Origin: an uncultured Ruminococcus sp.
Lineage (GTDB): Bacteria; Bacillota; Clostridia; Oscillospirales; Acutalibacteraceae
Length of the DNA: 5,508 nucleotides
Reading direction: 5' to 3'
NCBI GenBank assembly: GCA_902773065.1
Contig: CACYDD010000072.1
Coordinates: 1 to 5,508, forward strand
Below the pieces are notes generated by a model. The model had not been told where the DNA came from and ran no database searches. It saw only the letters and a program-made list of their open reading frames with translations. This document shows positions 1 to 5,431 of this stretch, in pieces; within the stretch, counting starts at the first letter, position 1; every line of letters begins with the position of its first letter. A program made the position numbers and the translations under genes.

Positions 1-129
1 GAAAACAGTGTTGCTTGTGACGGCTGCAAAAGCGAAGCACGAATCTGCTGCAACTATGTTGTGACAGCTCAACAGCGTTACAAGGACAGAATCAAAGTCA
101 TTCTTGTCGGGGAAGAACTGGGATACTGA
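1..129 (+). CDS. LUD-domain (lactate utilisation, LutC/YkgG-like) protein, C-terminal fragment
   Basis: The reading frame is open from the first base of the window and ends at TGA (127-129), giving the last 42 residues of a protein whose start lies upstream. The tail holds a CDGC motif, then RICCNYVV, and ends RIKVILVGEELGY. This pattern of paired cysteines, RIC(C)N and a closing hydrophobic strand with a GE(E/D)LGY end is what I recall from LUD-domain proteins (Pfam LUD_dom, formerly DUF162), which are usually about 200 residues long. LutC-type members take part in oxidation of lactate to pyruvate in the cytoplasm, but many clostridial single-gene members have no proven substrate, so the exact role is open. 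The next gene, ackA, begins 122 bases downstream behind its own promoter, so this is probably a separate transcription unit. The family call rests on motif memory from a short fragment; without the N-terminal domain it could be another cysteine-tailed protein. Confidence 0.68.
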   Translation, partial: ENSVACDGCKSEARICCNYVVTAQQRYKDRIKVILVGEELGY

Positions 130-170
130 TGATGTGATAAAAAAGTGCGTACAAAATAAGCATAGAACTA

Positions 171-199
171 TTGCATTTTTTGTTGATTTGGTATATGAT
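171..199 (+). promoter_or_regulatory. sigma-A-type promoter for ackA
   Basis: TTGCAT (171-176) and TATGAT (194-199) are separated by exactly 17 bases in an AT-rich gap. This predicts a start of transcription near 206 and a leader of about 45 bases carrying GGAGG (238-242), nine bases before the ackA ATG. A second -35-like TTGATT at 183-188 is too close to the -10 to work with it. No operator palindrome stands out, and I saw no obvious terminator for the upstream gene between 130 and 170. Confidence 0.66.
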
Positions 200-251
200 A
201 GAAAGGTAATATTTTATATTTATCAATTTTATAAATTGGAGGAAATTTAAA

Positions 252-1454
252 ATGAAAATTCTGGTAATCAATGCAGGCAGCTCTTCTATGAAGTATCAGC
301 TGATTGATATGGAAAACGAAAGCACACTTGCAAAAGGAAACTGTGAAAGAATCGGTATCGACGGTCATTTTAAGCATACCACAAACGACGGAAGAAGCAC
401 GGAATACGATGTTGAAATGACAAATCATACAGAGGCTTTTATGCAAATTAAAAATGCTCTTACAGATGAAAAAGTGGGCGTTATAAAGGAACTCAGTGAA
501 GTTTCCGCAATCGGTCACAGAATCGTACAGGGTGGCTCAATCTTTAAGGAATCAACACTTGTCAATGACAAGGTAATTGAGGATATCGAAAGCCTGATCC
601 CGCTCGCACCGCTCCATAATGCGGCTCATGTTCAGGGTATAAGAGCTTGTATCGATGTTTTCGGCAAGGATGTTCCCGAAGTTGTTGTATTTGATACAGC
701 ATTCCATTCCACGATGCCGCAGACAGCGTATATGTATGCTGTTCCGTATGAATATTACGACAAATACGCCGTTCGCCGCTATGGTTTCCACGGTACATCT
801 CACAGGTATGTTTCTGCCCGTTGTGCAGAACTTCTCGGCAAGGATATCAAAGACCTTAAGATCATCACCTGCCATCTCGGCAACGGTTCTTCCATAACAG
901 CTATTGACGGCGGCAAGGTAGTAGATACCAGTATGGGTCTGACACCGCTTGACGGTATCATGATGGGTACACGCACAGGCTGTCTTGACCCGTCCGTTGT
1001 TACCTTTATCGCAGAAAAAGAAGGTCTTTCACCGTCAGAAATGGATACGCTCCTCAACAAGAAATCAGGCTTCCTTGGCATTTCGGGTATTTCAAGCGAC
1101 GACAGAGATGTTTCCGCCGCAGCCGCAGAGGGTAACGAAAGAGCACAGCTTGCCATTGATATGCTGGAATACCAGATTCTGAAATACATAGGTGCATATA
1201 CAGCCGTTCTCGGCGGTGTTGATGCGATCGTATTTACCGCAGGTATCGGCGAAAACCAGAGCAGTCACCGTGAGAATGTCTGCCACAAGCTCGGCTACAT
1301 CGGTGTAGAAATTGATGATGAAGTCAACGCTAAGGCAATTCGCGGCGTTGAGGGCAAAATTTCCACACCAAACAGCAAGGTTGACGTTCTTGTTATCCCC
1401 ACCAACGAAGAAATCGTTATCGCAAGAGACACAGCAGCACTTGTTAATGCATAA
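252..1454 (+). CDS. ackA: acetate kinase
   Basis: AckA is a cytoplasmic enzyme that reversibly transfers phosphate between ATP and acetate to give acetyl phosphate. In fermenters it mainly runs toward ATP and acetate, downstream of phosphotransacetylase. The 400-residue product has the usual family length and is intact. The N-terminal NAGSSSMKY supplies Asn7, Ser10, Ser12 and Lys14. Further signatures are HRIVQGG with Arg90, FDTAFH with Asp148, YGFHGTSH with His180, HLGNGSS with Asn211, MGTRTGCLDP with Arg241, FTAGIGEN (328-335) and the TNEE end with Glu386/387. His180, Asn211, Arg241 and Asp148 fall at the numbers known from the Methanosarcina thermophila enzyme. The ATG is fixed by GGAGG at 238-242 and by the family start MKILVINAGSSS. 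No phosphotransacetylase gene is visible in the window. An intrinsic terminator follows 58 bases after the stop, so ackA is probably transcribed mostly alone from the promoter at 171-199. A heptamer repeat overlaps the last codons. Confidence 0.98.
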   Translation: MKILVINAGSSSMKYQLIDMENESTLAKGNCERIGIDGHFKHTTNDGRSTEYDVEMTNHTEAFMQIKNALTDEKVGVIKELSEVSAIGHRIVQGGSIFKESTLVNDKVIEDIESLIPLAPLHNAAHVQGIRACIDVFGKDVPEVVVFDTAFHSTMPQTAYMYAVPYEYYDKYAVRRYGFHGTSHRYVSARCAELLGKDIKDLKIITCHLGNGSSITAIDGGKVVDTSMGLTPLDGIMMGTRTGCLDPSVVTFIAEKEGLSPSEMDTLLNKKSGFLGISGISSDDRDVSAAAAEGNERAQLAIDMLEYQILKYIGAYTAVLGGVDAIVFTAGIGENQSSHRENVCHKLGYIGVEIDDEVNAKAIRGVEGKISTPNSKVDVLVIPTNEEIVIARDTAALVNA

Positions 1455-1470
1455 TTCATAATGCATAATG
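1450..1470 (+). repeat. three tandem heptamers (CATAATK) over the ackA stop codon
   Basis: CATAATT, CATAATG and CATAATG follow one another without gaps from 1450 to 1470. The same tract can be read as a 10-base direct repeat AATGCATAAT at 1446-1455 and 1460-1469. It encodes the last base of the Asn and the Ala codon of AckA and its TAA stop. Similar runs of CATAAT/TTCATAAT heptamers occur between genes in many bacterial genomes and may be slippage products or worn ends of small mobile repeats; which applies here cannot be told from one copy. Confidence 0.6.
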
Positions 1471-1512
1471 AACAGCAGGGGAAGTTCATACATACTTACT
1501 CAGTATTTCAGG

Positions 1513-1540
1513 AGGGCAGGCATTTTTGCTTGCCCTTTTT
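1513..1540 (+). terminator. intrinsic terminator after ackA
   Basis: AGGGCAGGC (1513-1521) pairs with GCTTGCCCT (1528-1536) through nine base pairs, one of them G-U, around the six-base loop ATTTTT, and is followed directly by further T residues to 1540. It lies 58 bases after the ackA stop and 31 bases before the start of the next gene, so it separates ackA from the AAA-ATPase gene. Confidence 0.88.
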
Positions 1541-1559
1541 AGAATCAATGTATTCTTCG

Positions 1560-1564
1560 GGAGG
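1560..1564 (+). promoter_or_regulatory. ribosome-binding site that fixes the start at 1572
   Basis: GGAGG lies seven bases before the ATG at 1572. The longer in-frame start at 1461 has no such site and would place the ackA terminator hairpin inside the coding region. The ATG at 1548 (30th codon of the long frame) also lacks a site and gives residues foreign to the family. Confidence 0.85.
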
Positions 1565-1571
1565 GAAGAGC

Positions 1572-3152
1572 ATGGGAATTTACTTTAACCCTGACAGTCA
1601 GGCATTTCAGAGAAGACTCAGAAACAGGATTTTCGTTGACAAAAGCACACTGATTGATTTTACAAATGACAGGCTGATGTCCGATGACGGTTATATTTGT
1701 GTCAGCAGACCAAGACGTTTCGGAAAATCGACAACGCTTGATATGCTGGCGGCTTATTACAGCAGAGAAGCAGACTCAAAAGAAATATTTGACAAACTGA
1801 AAGTGTCACAAACAGATGACTATGAGAAGCATCTGAATCAATATCATGTGATTTATTTTGATATGCAGCGGTTTCTGAATTCTGCCGAAAATGACATTGA
1901 TAAAATGATAACTCTGATATCGGAAAGTATTATAGCAGAAATAACGGAGTATCATACAGATTGTAATATCAAGGAAACGAGACTTTCCGCTTTTCTCGAA
2001 AAATATTATTATACCCAAAAAATCCCCTTTGTGTTTCTGATTGATGAATGGGACTGTGTATTCAGAATTATTCAGGGCGACGAAGAAAAGAAAAAGGTAT
2101 ATCTTAATTTTTTGCGTGATTTATTAAAAGGTCAGACCTATGCTGCACTTGCATTTATGACAGGGATTCTGCCAATCAGGCAGTACGGACAACATTCTAT
2201 TCTGAATATGTTTCTGGAATATTCCATGCTTCATTCTTTTGCGCTGTCGCCTTATGTAGGATTTACAGATAAGGAAGTAAGAGGATTATGTGACCGATAC
2301 GGAGCGGATTATCATGAAATGAAGGACTGGTATGACGGTTACAGTCTGGATGGCACGGAGCTTTACTGTCCGAAATCCGTTGTTTGCGCTCTTGAAAATA
2401 AAAAATATATCAACTATTGGGCAAGAACGGAATATTATGCGGCACTGGAAAAATATATCACCATGAATATAAAGGGGCTGAAAGATATTGTGATTAGCCT
2501 TTTAGCAGGCAACAGGGTATCTGTCAATCCTGATAAATTTTCCAATGATATGTTTGAAGTAAAAAGCAAGGACGATGTACTTACACTGCTGGTACATCTC
2601 GGTTATCTGGGATATCTGGAAGAGAATTCCGAAGTAATGATTCCGAACAGGGAAATTGCAAAGGAATTTGTATCGAGTATTGAGGATAATGAAGATTTTT
2701 CGAAAACAAATGCGGCAATAACCGCCTCAAAAAAATTGCTTGAATATACACTCAGAAAGCAGGCGGACAAGGTTGCAGATGAGTTGGGAGAAATTCACAG
2801 GAAAAACACAGCACCTCTGCATTACAGTAATGAACAATCACTCAGAATGGTGATACTCCTTGCCTATTACTATGCAAGGGAGCATTATCAGATTATACAG
2901 GAAATGCCGTCAGGTGACGGATTTGCAGATGTGATGTTCATACCGAAGCACAATACCGACCCGAATGTTTATCCGCCTATGATTATTGAGCTGAAATGGA
3001 ATGAAGATGCTGAAACGGCGATTGCACAGATAAAAGCAAAAAAATATTTTGAATCTCTTGCTGATTACGGCAGTGTTCTCTTAGTTGGTATCAGTTATGA
3101 TAAAAAAACAAAAACACATAGTTGTGAAATTGAAGATTATGAGCTGAAATAA
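1572..3152 (+). CDS. AAA-ATPase-like protein with C-terminal PD-(D/E)XK nuclease domain (DUF1703 family)
   Basis: The 526-residue product matches the AAA-ATPase_like (PF09820) plus PDDEXK_9 (PF08011) architecture, common in Clostridia and Bacteroides and often present in many copies per genome. Its biological role is not established. The N-terminal part reads NRIFVDKSTLI, then the family's atypical P-loop SRPRRFGKST (45-54, Lys52, Ser53). The Walker B strand is FLIDEWD (155-161, Asp158, Glu159). MTGILPI follows at 196-202 and the family hallmark WYDGY at 253-257. The C-terminal domain has YYYAREHY, Glu444, FADV with Asp453, IIELKW with Glu473 and Lys475, and AQIKAKKY with Gln486, so both active sites look complete. 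No signal peptide or membrane segment is seen; the protein should be cytoplasmic. The start at 1572 is set by GGAGG at 1560-1564 and the typical family opening. Sampled 60-base lines are AT-rich (1861-1920, 20 G+C; 2401-2460, 19) against ackA (1201-1260, 33). It stands between ackA and tmcAL and looks like an accessory insertion. No good promoter is visible downstream of the ackA terminator. Confidence 0.9.
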   Translation: MGIYFNPDSQAFQRRLRNRIFVDKSTLIDFTNDRLMSDDGYICVSRPRRFGKSTTLDMLAAYYSREADSKEIFDKLKVSQTDDYEKHLNQYHVIYFDMQRFLNSAENDIDKMITLISESIIAEITEYHTDCNIKETRLSAFLEKYYYTQKIPFVFLIDEWDCVFRIIQGDEEKKKVYLNFLRDLLKGQTYAALAFMTGILPIRQYGQHSILNMFLEYSMLHSFALSPYVGFTDKEVRGLCDRYGADYHEMKDWYDGYSLDGTELYCPKSVVCALENKKYINYWARTEYYAALEKYITMNIKGLKDIVISLLAGNRVSVNPDKFSNDMFEVKSKDDVLTLLVHLGYLGYLEENSEVMIPNREIAKEFVSSIEDNEDFSKTNAAITASKKLLEYTLRKQADKVADELGEIHRKNTAPLHYSNEQSLRMVILLAYYYAREHYQIIQEMPSGDGFADVMFIPKHNTDPNVYPPMIIELKWNEDAETAIAQIKAKKYFESLADYGSVLLVGISYDKKTKTHSCEIEDYELK

Positions 3153-3171
3153 ACAGGAACGGAAGAAGTCA

Positions 3172-4380
3172 ATGAACGGTACTGAAAACAGAAAAATCTC
3201 CGCTGTGATATGCGAATACAATCCTTTTCATAACGGGCATGAATATATGATAAAAAAAATGCGTGAGGATGGGGCAACACATATTGTGGCCTGCATGAGC
3301 GGCAATTTTACCCAGCGTGGAGAAGTGGCGGTGTTTGACAAATATACAAGAGCAATGGCGGCACTATCATGCGGTGCGGATTTAGTAATGGAACTGCCTG
3401 TGAGCTTTGCGTGTTCGTGGGCGGAGCGGTTTGCATTTGGCGGTGTTTATCTGCTTGATGCTCTCGGCTGTGTTGATGAAATTGCATTCGGCAGCGAATG
3501 TGGGGATATTTCCAAACTGAAAACAGCGGTTTGTGCAGTCAATAATGACAGCATGAAAACGGTGCTGAAACAATATCTTGATACAGGCATGACCTTTGCC
3601 GCCGCAAGACAAAAGGCTGTGGAGAAAATCTATGGTAAAGAATTATCAGAAGTTTTGTCCTCGCCGAATAATATTTTAGGAATTGAATACATCAAAGCAT
3701 TACAGCAAATCGGCAGTAAAATACAGCCGCATACGATTTTGCGTACCGGCACAGCCCATGACAGCACCGAAATAAGAGGAACAATGACAAGTGCAGGGCA
3801 TATCCGACAAATGATAACGGCAGAAGAAAATTATACTGCATATATTCCCGAAAAGGCGGCAAAACTTTATTCCGAAACAGAAAATCTGTCACCGAAAGAG
3901 GGCAGAATGGCAAAGCTTGAGGGTGCAATACTTTATCAGCTGAGAACCATGAACAAAAAGGAACTTGCAGAGCTTCCTGAAGTGGGTGAAGGGCTTGAAA
4001 ACAGGATTTATGAATCAGTCAGAAAAAGTACGAACCTGAACGAACTGATTGATTATATTAAAACAAAGCGTTATACCCATGCACGAATCAGACGCATGAT
4101 TATGTATGCATTTTTAGGATTCAAAAAAAATAATTTGCAGACCTTGCCGCAGTATATCAAAGTACTCGGATTGAATGATAAAGGTCGGGAGATACTAAAA
4201 GCCGCAAAAAATACCGCAAAGCTGTCTTTGGTGATGAAATATGCCGATGTTCGTTCTCTTTCCGATTCGGCAAAAGAGATGTATGATTTTGAATCCCGAT
4301 GTGATGATGTTTATGCACTTAGCGGAAAAAAAACGGATATCTGCGGAAGAAACTGCACCTCGCCAATTATTATTTTATAA
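3172..4380 (+). CDS. tmcAL: tRNA(Met) cytidine acetate ligase (TmcAL, YlbM family)
   Basis: TmcAL makes N4-acetylcytidine at the wobble position (C34) of elongator tRNA(Met). It activates acetate with ATP to acetyl-AMP, unlike the acetyl-CoA enzyme TmcA of E. coli. The 402-residue product is full length (the Bacillus subtilis protein is about 415). Signatures are CEYNPFHNGHEYMI with the nucleotidyltransferase HNGH motif (20-23), MSGNFTQRGEVAVFDKYTRA (42-61), CGADLVMELP (67-76), FGSEC (106-110), SSPNNILGIEYI (163-174) and the tRNA-side block KRYTHARIRRM (299-309). The C-terminus VYALSG...TSPIII also fits the family. The start has GGAAG at 3161-3165, six bases before the ATG. It gives about six residues more than the usual MK-first-strand opening, and no better start follows. 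The gene begins 19 bases after the AAA-ATPase stop, so the two are probably cotranscribed. Association with acetate-metabolism genes such as ackA is common in Firmicutes and fits its substrate. Confidence 0.95.
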   Translation: MNGTENRKISAVICEYNPFHNGHEYMIKKMREDGATHIVACMSGNFTQRGEVAVFDKYTRAMAALSCGADLVMELPVSFACSWAERFAFGGVYLLDALGCVDEIAFGSECGDISKLKTAVCAVNNDSMKTVLKQYLDTGMTFAAARQKAVEKIYGKELSEVLSSPNNILGIEYIKALQQIGSKIQPHTILRTGTAHDSTEIRGTMTSAGHIRQMITAEENYTAYIPEKAAKLYSETENLSPKEGRMAKLEGAILYQLRTMNKKELAELPEVGEGLENRIYESVRKSTNLNELIDYIKTKRYTHARIRRMIMYAFLGFKKNNLQTLPQYIKVLGLNDKGREILKAAKNTAKLSLVMKYADVRSLSDSAKEMYDFESRCDDVYALSGKKTDICGRNCTSPIIIL

Positions 4381-4382
4381 AG

Positions 4383-4400
4383 CAGTCATAATGACAGAAA
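4383..4400 (+). repeat. copy 1 of a direct repeat flanking the orphan gene
   Basis: CAGTCA, two bases (TA), then ATGACAGAAA lies two bases after the tmcAL stop. The same two blocks with a three-base gap occur at 5399-5417, just after the next gene's stop. This copy contains the dyad GTCAT-A-ATGAC (4385-4395) but lacks the right arm that makes the second copy a terminator hairpin. Confidence 0.6.
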
Positions 4401-4426
4401 GAACGCCATATAATTTTATAAATTTC

Positions 4427-4455
4427 TTGAATTTACACATAAAATATGTTATAAT
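4427..4455 (+). promoter_or_regulatory. strong sigma-A promoter with extended -10
   Basis: TTGAAT (4427-4432) and a consensus TATAAT (4450-4455) are 17 bases apart, and TG at 4447-4448 gives an extended -10 element (TGTTATAAT). The surroundings are AT-rich. Transcription should begin near 4462, leaving a leader of only about 20-30 bases before the gene. It lies 47 bases after the tmcAL stop, so the downstream gene has its own transcription start whether or not tmcAL transcripts read through; I found no terminator in 4381-4426. Confidence 0.82.
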
Positions 4456-4475
4456 CTAAACGATTATTTGTTTTT

Positions 4476-4480
4476 GGAGG
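4476..4480 (+). promoter_or_regulatory. ribosome-binding site favouring a TTG start at 4491
   Basis: GGAGG ends one base before the in-frame ATG at 4482, too close for normal initiation, but ten bases before the in-frame TTG at 4491, close to the nine-base spacing used by ackA. The next in-frame candidate, GTG at 4503, is farther than usual. Confidence 0.65.
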
Positions 4481-4490
4481 AATGATTGTT

Positions 4491-5393
4491 TTGTCGCTTA
4501 ATGTGAAGGAGATCGCATCCGAAGAGTTTGGAAACTGTGCATTGCTTACGACAGAGAATTTTGAAGTGATTGTGACTCTTGATTACGGTCCGAGAATTGT
4601 CAGTGCACAAAAAACGGGCGGAAAAAACCTGATCTATAATGAAGTTGATCCTGATCTTAATATCAGTCACGGACATAAAATGGGAATTACGGTTGACCGC
4701 AGTACCAACAGGATCTACTGTGACAATTCAGCGGTTCGTTATACCCCTGAAGCGGAGGGAGTACATTTTTTTCAGATCATTACCGAACCGGTACATCTTG
4801 AAGTTGCAATGGATATCATTTTTTCCGATGACAAGGACAGCTTTACGGTAGAGCATAGTGTATTCAATAAATCGAAGGATGAGGTAAAGATTTCCATCTA
4901 TACCGAAACGCCTTTCCAAAATGATGGTTTTGTGTTTATTCCGCAGAATGTCATCAAAGACCCTGAAAGACCGAGCCGTATTCTGACCCTGTGGGAGGAT
5001 TGTAAATGGTCAGACAGCCGCCTGTTCATTGGTGACGAGTATGTTACAGTTCATTCGGAAACTGCCGATGACGGTCAGTTTGTGGATATCAACAAGATAA
5101 AACCAAGGCTGAAAATCGGCGTGAATGACACAGATGGCATTGATGGTTATATCAGTGACAGCGGTATTTTTATCAAAAAATATGTTCACAACAGAACGGC
5201 ACTTTATCCCTTTTATAATTGTTCGGCTTTTGCCACAGCACATGAGGGCTTTCTGAGTATACAGACCACAAGTCCGTTTTATCTGATTGCAGCCGATGAA
5301 TCTGCACGTAATGAAGAAATATGGCATTTTGCGGAAAACAGTGAAAAAATCGGGTATCAGGATGAAGCTACAATTAAAAAAATCATACAATAA
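4491..5393 (+). CDS. uncharacterised protein, galactose-mutarotase-like (possibly DUF4380-related)
   Basis: I do not recognise a characterised function. From the preferred TTG start the product is 300 residues; the ATG at 4482 would add three. The N-terminal part reads FEVIVTLDYGPRIVSAQKTGGKNLIYN (24-50), a strand-turn pattern with GPRI and N-L that recalls DUF4380 and other aldose-1-epimerase-like beta-sandwich proteins. A middle strand FTVEHSVFNKS (118-128) resembles the superfamily's segment where unlike sugar contacts often fall, and the end has strands followed by EEIWHF (275-280), like the conserved E-x-W closing element. No clear catalytic His/Glu set of a true mutarotase can be picked out, so carbohydrate binding or epimerisation is only a guess. 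There is no signal peptide, lipobox or membrane segment, so it should be cytoplasmic. It is a single-gene unit between a strong extended -10 promoter and a perfect hairpin terminator, with no neighbouring sugar transport or hydrolase gene in the window to indicate a substrate. Confidence 0.85.
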   Translation: MSLNVKEIASEEFGNCALLTTENFEVIVTLDYGPRIVSAQKTGGKNLIYNEVDPDLNISHGHKMGITVDRSTNRIYCDNSAVRYTPEAEGVHFFQIITEPVHLEVAMDIIFSDDKDSFTVEHSVFNKSKDEVKISIYTETPFQNDGFVFIPQNVIKDPERPSRILTLWEDCKWSDSRLFIGDEYVTVHSETADDGQFVDINKIKPRLKIGVNDTDGIDGYISDSGIFIKKYVHNRTALYPFYNCSAFATAHEGFLSIQTTSPFYLIAADESARNEEIWHFAENSEKIGYQDEATIKKIIQ

Positions 5394-5394
5394 C

Positions 5395-5431
5395 AAAACA
5401 GTCACAGATGACAGAAATCTGTGACTGTTTT
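5395..5431 (+). terminator. intrinsic terminator, symmetrical (possibly bidirectional)
   Basis: AAAACAGTCACAGA (5395-5408) is a perfect 14-bp inverted match to TCTGTGACTGTTTT (5418-5431), with a nine-base loop. It starts two bases after the stop of the gene at 4491-5393. The A-tract on the left and T-tract on the right mean that it can end transcription arriving from either side. Confidence 0.92.
5399..5417 (+). repeat. copy 2 of the direct repeat, inside the terminator
   Basis: CAGTCA, three bases (CAG), then ATGACAGAAA repeats the blocks at 4383-4400. Here the repeat forms most of the left arm and the whole loop of the terminator hairpin. It begins six bases after the stop codon, and copy 1 begins three bases after the tmcAL stop. 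Confidence 0.6.

Noticed and set aside
552..1493. Several minus-strand open frames opposite ackA
   Set aside because: They are antisense shadows of a highly conserved gene and have cysteine- and isoleucine-rich compositions without motifs or ribosome-binding sites.
1527..1556. TTGCTT ... TATTCT as a promoter for the ATPase gene
   Set aside because: The 18-base spacing is acceptable, but transcription would start at about 1563, inside the ribosome-binding site, and the -35 lies within the terminator stem.
3098..3118. A-rich run near the end of the ATPase gene as a slippage or frameshift site
   Set aside because: The frame continues normally to a stop 34 bases later and the overall length fits the family, so no recoding is needed.
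3150..3180. Matching repeat on the right side of the ATPase gene that would mark a mobile element border
   Set aside because: Only short matches such as AATGAAC are shared with the heptamer region at 1468-1473, which is within chance. No inverted repeats or target duplications are visible.
4385..4395. GTCAT-A-ATGAC dyad as an operator for the 4427 promoter
   Set aside because: It is only five bases per arm, lies over 30 bases upstream of the -35, and is better explained as part of the direct repeat shared with 5399-5417.
4241..4459. Plus-strand open frame overlapping the end of tmcAL
   Set aside because: It lies mostly inside tmcAL in another frame, has no ribosome-binding site, runs through the 4427-4455 promoter, and encodes nothing recognisable. 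TmcAL itself ends with a normal family C-terminus, so there is no frameshift to explain.
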